A DNA stretch of 64,000 bases from CADCWN01 sp039810045 (GTDB lineage Bacteria > Chloroflexota > Chloroflexia > Thermomicrobiales > CADCWN01), in assembly GCA_039810045.1 (NCBI GenBank), contig JBDHWF010000002.1:1-64000 (forward strand), read 5' to 3'. The number at the start of each line of letters is the position of its first letter. Positions within the stretch are counted from its first letter, which is position 1. Below are positions 41,603 to 50,279 of this stretch, piece by piece. The translations under genes and the position numbers were made by a program. The notes beneath the pieces are model-generated. The model saw only the letters and a list, made by a program, of their open reading frames with translations. It did not search any database and was not told where the DNA came from.

Positions 41603-43579
41603 CTACCCTTTCGTCCAGTTCCCCACATTCCACAGCTCAGAATCCCACGGGGTGTAGTCGCCCACTTTTAGGCCCTTGATCATGCCAGAGACGTTCTTTC
41701 GGGCCACTAACGGGATCTCGGCGAAGTCATTGACCTCAATATCGTTCGCCTTGATGAACAGTTCAATGCGCTTAGCGGGGTCGAGTTCGGTCTTCAATTG
41801 TTCGATCACCGCATCGTAGTCTTTGTTTGACCAGCGCATATAGTTGTTTCCAGCCCACTGGTTGCTTTTCTGGGCGATCTGGGCGGTGGTCAATCCTTCC
41901 ATGTAGCTGAATGGATCGGGCGAGACATTCCCGTTGGTGTACATCTCAATGTCGTTGTAGAGCAGGGCGGCGGAATCGGCGTTGCCACCAGAGCCAGGGG
42001 CGAAGAAGACCGCTGCATCAACCGACTTCAACTCAACCTGCACCCCGATCTTCTCCAAGCCGTCTTTGATCACTTGCTGGGTCTTCTGGCGCACTGCGTT
42101 GACTGTGGTGGAGTAGGTGATCTTCATCGGTACGCCACCTTTGGCGCGATATTGCCCACTCTTGGCCCAGCCTGCGGCGTCGAGCAGTGCGTTCGCTTTG
42201 GCGAGGTCAAACTCTGATTTGGTGTTTGGTGAATTGTATTGCGGTGGATTGAACAGCAGGTTATTGCCAATTGCTCCGGCTTTTCCGTAGATCGTATCGA
42301 CAATCGCCTTCTTGTCGCAGGCGAGCGCGTAGGCATTCCGTACATTCTTATCGGCCTGGAACGGATGTGGTGTGTTCTTCTCCGAGCGTTCGCCATTCAC
42401 TTCCTTATTAGGGTCGCTAAAGTTGACCAGAATCCGCTCGGTACTTGAGCCAGGGTTGGCCGCAACAACGCCCTTACCGCCTGATTCCAACTGTGTCAGC
42501 ACAGCAGCGTCAACTTGTAGATTCCAGGCGTAATCATAGTCGCCAGTTTGCAAGACGGCGCGGGCCGCCGAAGGCGCATCGCCCCCACCTTTCAGTTGCA
42601 GGGTATCGAAGAAGGGGGCGTTGGCGTTGCGGTAGTTCTCATTGATGGCGTATTGCACATTATCACCAGGGGCGAAGGATGCTACTTTATAGGCCCCGGT
42701 GCCCACTGGCTTCAGGTTGGCGGGGAAGTTCTTGGCCGCCTCGCCAAGCCCATCTTTGAAAATATGCTCTGGCAGAATCATACCGTTTTGGTTGACGAAT
42801 GGCAGGAACCAGGCTGGTTCTGGGGCCTTGAAGGTGATCTTGACAGTCGTATCATCGACCGCCTCTACTTTGTCGATGGTTTTGTAGCTACCAATCGTGG
42901 TGGCGGCGCTGGCGGGATTCATAATATAGGTGTAGGTGAAGGCGACATCTTTGGCGGTGAACGGCTGCCCATCGCTCCACTTCACGCCTGAGCGCAGTTT
43001 CCAGGTCACGCTCTTGCCATCGGCAGCGAGGCCATTGTTCTCTTTGGTTGGGATATCGGCGGCGAGTAACGGTACAAACTTGCCGTCGCCGCCAATCGTT
43101 GCCAGTGGCTCGTAGACCACGCGAGAGGCATCGGTATCTTTTTGGCCCTGTACGAGATGTGGGTTCAGGACTACGGGGGCTTGCCACCAGAGTACTTTCA
43201 GGGCGCCACCACCACCGCGCTTCGTTGGGCCGCCTGCGGCGGGGGCGGTACTACCGCTGGCGCTGGGGGCAGCGCTACTGGCTGGAGTCGCGGCACTGCT
43301 CGTGCGCGTGGCTGGGGCTGCACTCGCGGCGGCGCTCGGTGCTGCACTCGCCGCTGTACTTGCCGCGGCGCTGGCAGCGGCTTTCGTGGCTGTTGGGGCG
43401 GCAGAGGCGGCTGGGGCGGCTGTTGGTGCTGGGGTTTCAGTGCCGCAGGCAGCCAGCAGCGCCCCAATCGTCGAGGCTGAGAGGCCCAGGATCGTTGCTC
43501 GCCGGATAAACGTGCGTCGATTGATTTGCCCAGCAACTAGATCGCTGGTTAGCCCCTGGATAGGATCGTTCATCTTCAT
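41603..43579 (-). CDS. Tat lipoprotein family-5 solute-binding protein, paralogue C (658 aa)
   Basis: Twin-arginine signal (INRRTFIRRA), lipobox LAAC, a long Ala/Ser/Thr linker (about 50-115) and an SBP_bac_5 domain (LKVLWWQAPVVLNPH ... WKLRSGVKWSDGQPFTAKDVAFTY ... VGTGAYKVASFAPGDNV). It is the closest relative of paralogue B. ATG 43579 is preferred because GAGGAG lies 6 bases upstream; other in-frame ATGs (43585, 43573) flank it. It is monocistronic and divergent from ctaA. The upstream 406-base gap contains a phased direct repeat that may bind its regulator. Confidence 0.9.
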   Translation of the reverse strand: MKMNDPIQGLTSDLVAGQINRRTFIRRATILGLSASTIGALLAACGTETPAPTAAPAASAAPTATKAAASAAASTAASAAPSAAASAAPATRTSSAATPASSAAPSASGSTAPAAGGPTKRGGGGALKVLWWQAPVVLNPHLVQGQKDTDASRVVYEPLATIGGDGKFVPLLAADIPTKENNGLAADGKSVTWKLRSGVKWSDGQPFTAKDVAFTYTYIMNPASAATTIGSYKTIDKVEAVDDTTVKITFKAPEPAWFLPFVNQNGMILPEHIFKDGLGEAAKNFPANLKPVGTGAYKVASFAPGDNVQYAINENYRNANAPFFDTLQLKGGGDAPSAARAVLQTGDYDYAWNLQVDAAVLTQLESGGKGVVAANPGSSTERILVNFSDPNKEVNGERSEKNTPHPFQADKNVRNAYALACDKKAIVDTIYGKAGAIGNNLLFNPPQYNSPNTKSEFDLAKANALLDAAGWAKSGQYRAKGGVPMKITYSTTVNAVRQKTQQVIKDGLEKIGVQVELKSVDAAVFFAPGSGGNADSAALLYNDIEMYTNGNVSPDPFSYMEGLTTAQIAQKSNQWAGNNYMRWSNKDYDAVIEQLKTELDPAKRIELFIKANDIEVNDFAEIPLVARKNVSGMIKGLKVGDYTPWDSELWNVGNWTKG

Positions 43580-43985
43580 CGCCATCTCCTCGTGTTGTCG
43601 TTGTCGTTCGCCAAAGGAAAAAGCCCACACGTAGACTGATCGTCAGAGTACGCTGACAATTGCACCAACGATTTGAACGACATTGTTCGACTGCTGCGGT
43701 GTACCCACGCCAGTCAACAGCGACTGTTACGCCTGTTACAAGAACAACGAACTGTCTTCAACGACATTGTGTTATGGACAGATGCAGTATAGAAGCAAAG
43801 GCGGTGTTCGTCAATCGGGCGGTCAGTCGTGATGTTTTATTGGTTGGAATAGGGAATTTCTGGCTTGGCTGTCGGCGTGGTGCTAACTGCTTCCGGCGGC
43901 CTTGCCTGGGAAGTTGGCGCAAGAGCATGGATAATAAGAAGACGATTCTGGCGATAGTCGCCGCATTGCACAAAAGGTGTAGAAG
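43580..43985. other. Divergent regulatory gap between binding-protein C and ctaA
   Basis: This is 406 bases with no credible gene. The 11-mer AACGACATTGT occurs twice in the same orientation (43676-43686 and 43760-43770), 84 bases apart, equal to eight DNA turns. A possible -10 TATAGA lies at 43788-43793 on +. An open frame crosses most of this gap but has a Cys/Arg-rich translation unlike local proteins. Confidence 0.45.
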
Positions 43986-45005
43986 ATGAAGGGGATTCGC
44001 GCACAACTGCAACGGCTGACGATCTGGCTCGCTATTGCTGCCGCTGTTGGGATGTTTTTGGTGCTGGTGATGGGGGCGACCGTCAGTGCAACTGGCTCTG
44101 GCGAAGGCTGTGGAAATTCCTGGCCACTCTGCAATGGGCGCTTCGTGCCAGAGTTCGCCGTGGAGACGGCGATCGAGTATAGCCATCGGCTAGTCACCGG
44201 GGTTGAGGGCTTCCTGATCTTGGGTGCCGCGATCGGCGCCCTGGCCTTCTGGCGGCGGCGGTTAGAAATTCGCGTTCTCGTGCCGCTGATGATCATCTTC
44301 TTGCTGTTGCAGGCGATGCTGGGGGCACTGACTGTGCTGAACCCCGACTGGTGGGCCAGGGGTGGTATCCTGGCGTTGCATTTTGGGATTTCGCTCGTTG
44401 CCTTTGCCAGCACGCTGCTGACCGCGATTCTCCTGCTGGGAATAGCGCGGGGCTTTGATCAATTGCGTGATCGTGTTGTACCATCAGGCGTTCGGTTGGC
44501 TGCCTGGGCAGTCGCGATCTATACCTATCTGGTCGTCTATATCGGGGCGTATGTGCGGCACACTGATTCCAGTCTGGCCTGTCTCGATTGGCCGCTTTGC
44601 AATGGCTCGGTCTTTCCAGGCTTTGCGGGGCCAGTGGGAATCGTCTTTACTCATCGCCTTTCCGCCCTCTTGCTGACATTGGGGGCTGGCGGGCTGGCGT
44701 TGTGGTGCTGGCGGGCGCGGGCAGCCCGGCCAGACCTGGCCTGGGCGGGTGGGATCGCCCTGGTCATGTTGCTGGCGCAGGCTGCCAGTGGCGCGGCGGT
44801 CGTCTTTTCGCGGATGAATCTCTTTAGCTCGCTGGCGCATAGCGCCGTTGTCACCCTCTATTTTGGGGCATTGGCCTATATCTGCCTCGGCACCTTGCCC
44901 CGCCCACGCGCCGTTCGTGGCGCAGCCACCGACCACGCCAGCGCTCCCGTCGCCGAGCGGGAGTACCCGCCGCAGTCGATCGGTGCGCCGGTTCGTGAAT
45001 CGTAA
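43986..45005 (+). CDS. ctaA: Heme A synthase (CtaA/COX15, 339 aa)
   Basis: Integral membrane enzyme that oxidises the C8 methyl of heme O to make heme A for cytochrome oxidase. Eight hydrophobic helices are visible. Heme-ligand His lie in EYSHR, LHFGISL, THRLSAL and AHSAVV. Cys pairs C42-x6-C49 (GCGNSWPLCN) and ACLDWPLCN sit in extracytoplasmic loops of both halves, as in Bacillus CtaA. The C-terminal tail of about 35 residues is charged and Pro-rich. AAGGTG precedes ATG 43986. No oxidase genes adjoin it. Confidence 0.93.
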   Translation: MKGIRAQLQRLTIWLAIAAAVGMFLVLVMGATVSATGSGEGCGNSWPLCNGRFVPEFAVETAIEYSHRLVTGVEGFLILGAAIGALAFWRRRLEIRVLVPLMIIFLLLQAMLGALTVLNPDWWARGGILALHFGISLVAFASTLLTAILLLGIARGFDQLRDRVVPSGVRLAAWAVAIYTYLVVYIGAYVRHTDSSLACLDWPLCNGSVFPGFAGPVGIVFTHRLSALLLTLGAGGLALWCWRARAARPDLAWAGGIALVMLLAQAASGAAVVFSRMNLFSSLAHSAVVTLYFGALAYICLGTLPRPRAVRGAATDHASAPVAEREYPPQSIGAPVRES

Positions 45006-45049
45006 GTGGTAGTGGCTCACCACGGTACCTGAGTAGGGGGGCAGTATTT

Positions 45050-45616
45050 GTGCGCGGTTGTTTTCGCGTTGTAGGGGTTCTTACATTGCTGGTGATTCTG
45101 GCCTGCGGGGCGGCCTTTTGGTTCCTGACACGCCAGCCAGCTGCGACACGGCAACTCACACCAGTGGTGGTCAGTAGTGCCGCTGTCGTGAGCTTCGACC
45201 AGAAGATCGCGACAGTGCAGGCGGCCAAAGGGCCAGTCACCGTTGAGGTGACCCAAGACGAAGCGACCTCGAAGCTCGTGGCCGCCCTGAAAAATGAATC
45301 AGACCCCACGATCTCCCAAATTGAAGATCCGCAACTCCGCTTTCAACGCGACCGCTTTATTGCTAGCGGGGTGGTGCATAGTGGCCCTATCCCGGTGACC
45401 GTTGCTGTCACGGGGAAGGTCACGGTGGTCAATGGGAAGCTCGTTGCAACCGTGGAGGAGATTGATACGGGGCAGGTGCCATTGCCCGCTCCGCTGCGCC
45501 AGCGTATTATCGATCTGGTCAGTGATACCGATAATCTCACCACTGACCTCCCAGACAATATCACTGATGTGCAGATCCAGGAAGGGAAACTGATCGTTAC
45601 GGGGGTACCACGGTAA
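45050..45616 (+). CDS. Membrane-anchored lipid-binding-like protein (188 aa)
   Basis: Residues 7-27 form one membrane helix. The rest is an extracytoplasmic alpha/beta domain with repeating beta strands (VTVEVTQDEATSKLVAAL ... RFIASGVVHSGPIPVTVAVTGKVTVVNGKLVATVEEI ... VQIQEGKLIVTG). The pattern resembles DUF2993/LmeA-type phospholipid-binding proteins, but the match is by eye only. The GTG start 45050 lies behind a GGGGGG run. It follows ctaA by 44 bases and could be co-transcribed with it. Confidence 0.6.
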   Translation: MRGCFRVVGVLTLLVILACGAAFWFLTRQPAATRQLTPVVVSSAAVVSFDQKIATVQAAKGPVTVEVTQDEATSKLVAALKNESDPTISQIEDPQLRFQRDRFIASGVVHSGPIPVTVAVTGKVTVVNGKLVATVEEIDTGQVPLPAPLRQRIIDLVSDTDNLTTDLPDNITDVQIQEGKLIVTGVPR

Positions 45617-45638
45617 TTGCTACCACCAGGGGGCAGTG

Positions 45639-46022
45639 ATGCGTGAACCAATCGCCGGAGCTGGCCTGCAGCTGGCCTACTGTATTACCTATGTCGCTGA
45701 CCTGACGGTGATGACGCAGTTTTATCAGCAGGTGTTGGGGTTGCCGATCAGCGAGCAAAACGAGCGATTTGTCGCCTTTGGTGGGGCTGGCGCACCGCTG
45801 GCCCTCGAACTGGGCGGGCCGCCTGCCAGTGGCCCACGGCACAAAGAGCAACACCCCACGTTACTCCAATTTGCTGTGCCTAGTATTGAGCAGGCGCTGG
45901 CGACCCTCGCCGAGCATGGCCTGACGATTGAAGGCGAAGTACGGCGTGGCAGCTTTGGGTCGCTGGCATTTTTCCGTGATCCTGAGGGGAATCGCCTCGC
46001 CTTCCTGGAACCACTTGCATAA
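45639..46022 (+). CDS. VOC/glyoxalase-fold protein (127 aa)
   Basis: A single-unit vicinal-oxygen-chelate protein: LAYCITYVADLTVMTQFYQQVLGLP opens the first module and SLAFFRDPEGNRLAFLEPL closes the second, with the metal Glu in the last strand. It is not close to the tandem VOC pair at 14-15 kb. Substrate unknown; glyoxalase, bleomycin-resistance-like or dioxygenase roles are possible. ATG 45639 follows a GGGGG run at 45631. It converges on the cupin gene. Confidence 0.82.
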   Translation: MREPIAGAGLQLAYCITYVADLTVMTQFYQQVLGLPISEQNERFVAFGGAGAPLALELGGPPASGPRHKEQHPTLLQFAVPSIEQALATLAEHGLTIEGEVRRGSFGSLAFFRDPEGNRLAFLEPLA

Positions 46023-46046
46023 GCCGACAACGAACGCTGTGGCTTC

Positions 46047-46571
46047 CTACTCTGCTGCCGCGTGCTGCAAGGCCGCGATCTGCGTGGCAAGGGCTGTGCA
46101 GTTCGCGTTCAGGGCGGCCTGGGTTTGTTGTAGGCGGGCGGTGGCGGCGATCAGTTCGCCTGTGGTCAGGGCACGGTGTTGCTCCACGACCATGGTGTCG
46201 GCGTCATCAGCAGGGTAGGGCGGGGCGCAGATATAGAGCACCCGCACCAGGTCGGGGCCAGGATTGCGGTACGAGAGCGTTGTCATTGGTGGTGTTGAAA
46301 TGGTGTCGCCAGGGCCACAGGCATATTCGACTGTGGCCCCGGTGGCGGGGTCACCCATCGTCACCAGCAGTTGCCCCGCCAGGACATACGTTACCTGTTC
46401 CAGGCTACAGTGGGTATGCACGCCAAATTCACCAACTGGCAAGCGTCCTTCCGCTACACTGAGTCCCAGAATGCCAGGCAGCGGAATTGGATGAACGACG
46501 ATACCATCAGGGGCAGTAACGTAAAATTCGTCGGTGGCGTAGGTTGGTTGAGCCGCCTGATTGCGATCCAT
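46047..46571 (-). CDS. Cupin-domain protein (174 aa)
   Basis: A beta-barrel cupin core at about 35-120. Metal-site motif 1 is GVHTHCSLEQVTYVLAG, giving two His and a Glu (HTH-x4-E). Motif 2 is weaker (PPMTTLSYRNPG), without an obvious second-motif His. The C-terminal 50 residues are helical. Cupins of this size act as sugar-binding regulators, dioxygenases or isomerases; no substrate is suggested. GAGGAG lies just before ATG 46571. Confidence 0.75.
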   Translation of the reverse strand: MDRNQAAQPTYATDEFYVTAPDGIVVHPIPLPGILGLSVAEGRLPVGEFGVHTHCSLEQVTYVLAGQLLVTMGDPATGATVEYACGPGDTISTPPMTTLSYRNPGPDLVRVLYICAPPYPADDADTMVVEQHRALTTGELIAATARLQQTQAALNANCTALATQIAALQHAAAE

Positions 46572-46593
46572 GATGCTCCTCGTTAGTCGTTGG

Positions 46594-48348
46594 TCAGGCT
46601 ATCGTGGCGATCTGCTGGCCGATAGTTACGGTGGCCCCTGTCGTCACCAGAATCTCGCTGACTGTGCCATCTTGCGGGGCGATAATCTCGTTCTCCATCT
46701 TCATCGCTTCAACCACGCAGAGTAGGTCGCCCGCCGCAACGGTAGCCCCTTGCTCAACGGCTACGCGCAACACGGTACCCTGAATCGGACTGACAACGGT
46801 GCCGTTACTCGCGCCCCCACGTTTGCTGCGGCCAGTGGCACGCGGGCGGGCAGGAGCCGCGCCGTTGGTGGCGGGCGGTTGTGGTTCGTGAGGATCGGCA
46901 AAGAGGCGCACCGCGAATCGTTTGCCATTCACTTCCAGGGTATACTCATGGGCCGTGGTCGCTGGTTGCTCGGCAGCGGGCGGCAGCGTGGTCGCCGCCA
47001 GATCGCGGCCAATCCCATCGCGCTCGATCCAGTCGGTCGAGGCATCGCCCGCACTAAAGATCGGGTGGGCCAGTACCGTTTGGTGGAAGGCAATCGTTGA
47101 GGCAACCCCTTCGATCACGTACTCACCAAGCGCACGCTGGAGGCGCACAATGGCTTCGCCCCGGTCAGTGCCGCGTACAATCAGCTTGGCGATCATCGAA
47201 TCGTAGTGCGGTGAAATGACGAAACCCTGCTCGGCTGCCCCATCGATGCGCACCCCTGGCCCCCCCGGCTCTTTGTAGGTGGTGATCGTCCCTGGGGTAG
47301 GACTGAATCCCCTGGCGGGGTCTTCGGCGTTGATGCGGCACTCAATCGCGTGGCCCCGCAAGACGATATCGGCCTGTTGCCAGGGGAGCGTTTCGCCAGC
47401 GGCGATCCGCAGCTGCGCCTTGACCAGATCGATCCCCGTGACTTCCTCAGTCACTGTATGCTCAACCTGAATCCGGGTATTCATTTCCATGAAGTAGAAG
47501 TCGTTGTTGGTGTCAAGCAGGAATTCAAGCGTGCCAGCACCCTGGTAATCAACTGCCCGCGCTAACGCGACTGCTGCCTCGCCCATTCTGGCACGTAGGG
47601 CGTCGTCAACAGCCGGGGAGGGGGCTTCTTCAATCAGTTTCTGGTGTCGTCGCTGGACCGAACATTCGCGCTCCCCGAGATGTATCACATTGCCGTGCTG
47701 GTCGGCCAGCACCTGAATCTCGACGTGTTTGGGGGCTTCGATATATTTCTCCGCGTAGAGAATTGGGTTGTTGAAGAACCGCTGACCCTCGCCAGCGGCA
47801 GCGGCGAAGGCCTCTGGTACGTCAGCAGCGGTGTGGGCAACGCGGAAGCCCCGGCCTCCCCCACCTCCCGCCGCCTTCAGGGCCAGGGGAAAGCCCCAAG
47901 TTGCGCCGATGTTGGCGGCTGCTTCGGCGTCTGGCACCGCCTGATTCGTTCCTGGTACGAGTGGCACGCCCGCTTTTTCCGCCAGGGCGCGGGCGGCGAT
48001 CTTGTCGCCCATCGCGCTGATCGCCGCTGGTGGTGGCCCAACCCAGATCAAGCCTGCATCAAGGACAGCCTGCGCAAAGGCGGCATTCTCGGCCAGAAAG
48101 CCGTAGCCAGGGTGGACTGCCTCTGCGCCCGCTTGCTGGGCAATGGCGACGATCCCTGGCCCATTCAGGTATGGGCGGGTCGCTGTGCCTGCCTCAACGA
48201 GATAGGCGGCGTCGGCATAGCGCGTGTGGGGGGCGTCCTGCTCATCGGCCCCGTAGATCGCAATAGTGCTGATCCCGAGTTCGCGGCAGGCCCGCATCAC
48301 CCGAATAGCGATCTCTCCGCGATTGGCAACCAGCAGCGTCCGAAACAT
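46594..48348 (-). CDS. Acyl-CoA carboxylase alpha: biotin carboxylase fused to biotin carrier (584 aa)
   Basis: ATP-dependent biotin carboxylase (residues 1-450; ANRGEIAIRVMRACRELGI start, ATP-grasp loop KAAGGGGGRGFRVA, MEMNTRIQVEHTVTEEVTG active site) fused via a linker to a biotinyl domain (about 510-584) with the attachment Lys in VEAMKMENEI. Size and layout match actinobacterial AccA/PccA-type alpha subunits that serve acetyl- or propionyl-CoA carboxylases. AAGGAG precedes ATG 48348. It is the last of four genes on the minus strand with pccB and an epsilon-like gene. Confidence 0.95.
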   Translation of the reverse strand: MFRTLLVANRGEIAIRVMRACRELGISTIAIYGADEQDAPHTRYADAAYLVEAGTATRPYLNGPGIVAIAQQAGAEAVHPGYGFLAENAAFAQAVLDAGLIWVGPPPAAISAMGDKIAARALAEKAGVPLVPGTNQAVPDAEAAANIGATWGFPLALKAAGGGGGRGFRVAHTAADVPEAFAAAAGEGQRFFNNPILYAEKYIEAPKHVEIQVLADQHGNVIHLGERECSVQRRHQKLIEEAPSPAVDDALRARMGEAAVALARAVDYQGAGTLEFLLDTNNDFYFMEMNTRIQVEHTVTEEVTGIDLVKAQLRIAAGETLPWQQADIVLRGHAIECRINAEDPARGFSPTPGTITTYKEPGGPGVRIDGAAEQGFVISPHYDSMIAKLIVRGTDRGEAIVRLQRALGEYVIEGVASTIAFHQTVLAHPIFSAGDASTDWIERDGIGRDLAATTLPPAAEQPATTAHEYTLEVNGKRFAVRLFADPHEPQPPATNGAAPARPRATGRSKRGGASNGTVVSPIQGTVLRVAVEQGATVAAGDLLCVVEAMKMENEIIAPQDGTVSEILVTTGATVTIGQQIATIA

Positions 48349-48366
48349 GGGGCTCCTTGGGGTGAC

Positions 48367-48600
48367 TTAGCGTGCAGTTGGCACGGCTTCATTTGGCCCA
48401 GGCAACAGGTGATCCCGTTTGTGTGCGTAACGCTGATGGCTGGCGATTCGCCCGGCCATTGCCCAGCGCGGAGTCCTTGGCAGCGGGGGAAGTGCTTCCT
48501 GCTGCATAGCGCGACGATGAGTGTACAGCACAGCAGCTATCGCTGCTGCTTCGGCGGCGGTTGGCGTTGGGGTCATTTGGATTGCCGGCTGCGCTTGCAT
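48367..48600 (-). CDS. Putative acyl-CoA carboxylase epsilon-like small subunit (77 aa)
   Basis: It sits between the carboxyltransferase and biotin-carboxylase genes, exactly where AccE/PccE lies in actinobacteria. The sequence shows the loose epsilon pattern: TAAEAAAIAAVLYTHRR followed by a Pro-rich turn and RWAMAGRIASHQRY, similar to the xxEEhAAhhAVL and WxxxxR features of that family. ATG 48600 follows GGAAAGG. If correct it would bridge or stabilise the alpha and beta subunits. The similarity is weak and context carries most of the weight. Confidence 0.55.
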   Translation of the reverse strand: MQAQPAIQMTPTPTAAEAAAIAAVLYTHRRAMQQEALPPLPRTPRWAMAGRIASHQRYAHKRDHLLPGPNEAVPTAR

Positions 48601-48674
48601 CTGAACCTTTCCGTCAATGTATGCTACCAGTGTCGGGCAGCATAGCTGTTCTTTCCCGCCCGTACGTGCTTGCG

Positions 48675-50246
48675 CTACAGTGGAATATTGCCATGCTTGC
48701 GCGGTGGTGACAGCTCGCGCTTTGAACGGCAAAGTTCCAGGCCGCTGATCAGCCAGCGGCGGGTCTGGCTTGGCTCGATCACGGCGTCGATATAACCACG
48801 CGCCGCTACCTCGTACGGATTAGCAAATCGCGCCCGATATTCTTCGGCGTAGGCGGCCGATTGCGCGGGGGGATCAGCGGCCTCCGCCAGTTCGCGGCGG
48901 AAGAGGAGGCCGACTGCCGCTTCTGCGCCCATAACGGCGACTTCGGCTTGCGGCCAGGCGGCGTTCAGGTCGGCCCCAATATGTTTCGAACACATTACGC
49001 AATATGCGCCGCCATAGGCTTTGCGCGTGATCACCGTTAGCTTTGGCACGGTCGCTTCAGAGAAGGCGTAGAGCAGTTTGGCCCCATGCCGGATAATCCC
49101 GCCATATTCTTGCGCGGTTCCTGGTAAGAACCCTGGCACGTCGACAAAGGTGATCAGCGGGATGTTGAACGCATCGCAGGTGCGAACAAACCGTGCGGCT
49201 TTCTCGGAGGCATTAATATCGAGCGTCCCCGCCAGATGGCGTGGCTGGTTCGCCACAATGCCCACGGCATGGCCCGCCAGCCGCGCATAGCCGATGACGA
49301 TATTCGGGGCATAGCGTGCCTGAACTTCAAAGAAGTCGCCATCGTCAACGACGCGCTCGATCACATCGAGGATATCGTAGGGCTTATTACTTTGCTCAGG
49401 AATCAGCGTGTCCAGTTCGGGGTCGGCGCGGTCGGGGTCATCCGTTGGCGGGAAGTACGGCGCATCTTCCAGGTTGTTGCTCGGCAGGAAGGAGAGGAGG
49501 GCGCGAGTTTGGGCGAACAGTTCTTCTTCGTCAGCAGCGGCGAAGTGGGCGACTCCGCTGGTGCTGTTGTGGGTACTGGCCCCGCCAAGTTCCTCCTGGG
49601 TCACGGTTTCGCCAGTGACTGTCTTGATGATCTCCGGGCCAGTAATGAACATCTGCGAGATCCCTTCGACCATCAGAATAAAGTCGGTCATCGCGGGAGA
49701 ATAGACTGCCCCGCCCGCACAGGGCCCAGCGATCACCGAGATCTGTGGAATCACGCCCGATGCCTGCACATTGCGGTGGAAGATATCGGCGTATCCCGCC
49801 AGAGCCACGACCCCTTCCTGGATCCGTGCACCACCAGAATCGTTGATCCCGATCATCGGTACACCGAGCTTCAGGGCCAGATCCATCACTTTGACCACTT
49901 TTTCGGCAAAGACCTCGCCCAACGAGCCACCGAAGATCGTGAAATCCTGAGAGAAGACGCAGACTTTGCGGCCCGCAATCGTGCCATAGCCAGTCACGAC
50001 GCCATCGCCGAATGGGCGGCGTTCTTCCAGCCCAAAGTTGTAGGAGCGGTGTTGGGCGAGAGCGTCGAACTCGACAAATGAGCCAGGGTCAAGGAGCAGA
50101 TCGATCCGTTCGCGGGCTGTCAGCTTGCCGCGCTTGTGCTGACGCTCAGCCCCGGCTGGATCTTCGGTGGTGGCCCGCGTGATCAACTCACGGAACTGGT
50201 CGATTTTGCGTTCGGGGTCCTGGCGCACCGTCTCCTGATCGTCCAT
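48675..50246 (-). CDS. Acyl-CoA (propionyl/methylmalonyl-type) carboxylase carboxyltransferase (523 aa)
   Basis: Beta subunit moving carboxylate from biotin to an acyl-CoA. Two crotonase-like halves carry the oxyanion motifs GPCAGGAVYSPAMTDFI and AYGGAYCVMCSKHIGAD. The residue known in actinobacterial homologues to set acetyl versus propionyl preference (Asp in PccB, Ile in several AccB) is Cys here, so the substrate is open; propionyl-CoA is favoured by meaB and the B12 subunit elsewhere in the window. ATG 50246 has GGAGGGAT directly upstream. Operon with the three flanking genes. Confidence 0.93.
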   Translation of the reverse strand: MDDQETVRQDPERKIDQFRELITRATTEDPAGAERQHKRGKLTARERIDLLLDPGSFVEFDALAQHRSYNFGLEERRPFGDGVVTGYGTIAGRKVCVFSQDFTIFGGSLGEVFAEKVVKVMDLALKLGVPMIGINDSGGARIQEGVVALAGYADIFHRNVQASGVIPQISVIAGPCAGGAVYSPAMTDFILMVEGISQMFITGPEIIKTVTGETVTQEELGGASTHNSTSGVAHFAAADEEELFAQTRALLSFLPSNNLEDAPYFPPTDDPDRADPELDTLIPEQSNKPYDILDVIERVVDDGDFFEVQARYAPNIVIGYARLAGHAVGIVANQPRHLAGTLDINASEKAARFVRTCDAFNIPLITFVDVPGFLPGTAQEYGGIIRHGAKLLYAFSEATVPKLTVITRKAYGGAYCVMCSKHIGADLNAAWPQAEVAVMGAEAAVGLLFRRELAEAADPPAQSAAYAEEYRARFANPYEVAARGYIDAVIEPSQTRRWLISGLELCRSKRELSPPRKHGNIPL

Positions 50247-50279
50247 ATCCCTCCGGGTGGTGATAAGCAACGACGGTCG

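Noticed and set aside
43660..43989. 109-codon frame overlapping the ctaA start
   Set aside because: Although its stop overlaps the ctaA ATG, the translation is Cys/Arg-rich, unlike local proteins, and there is no ribosome site.
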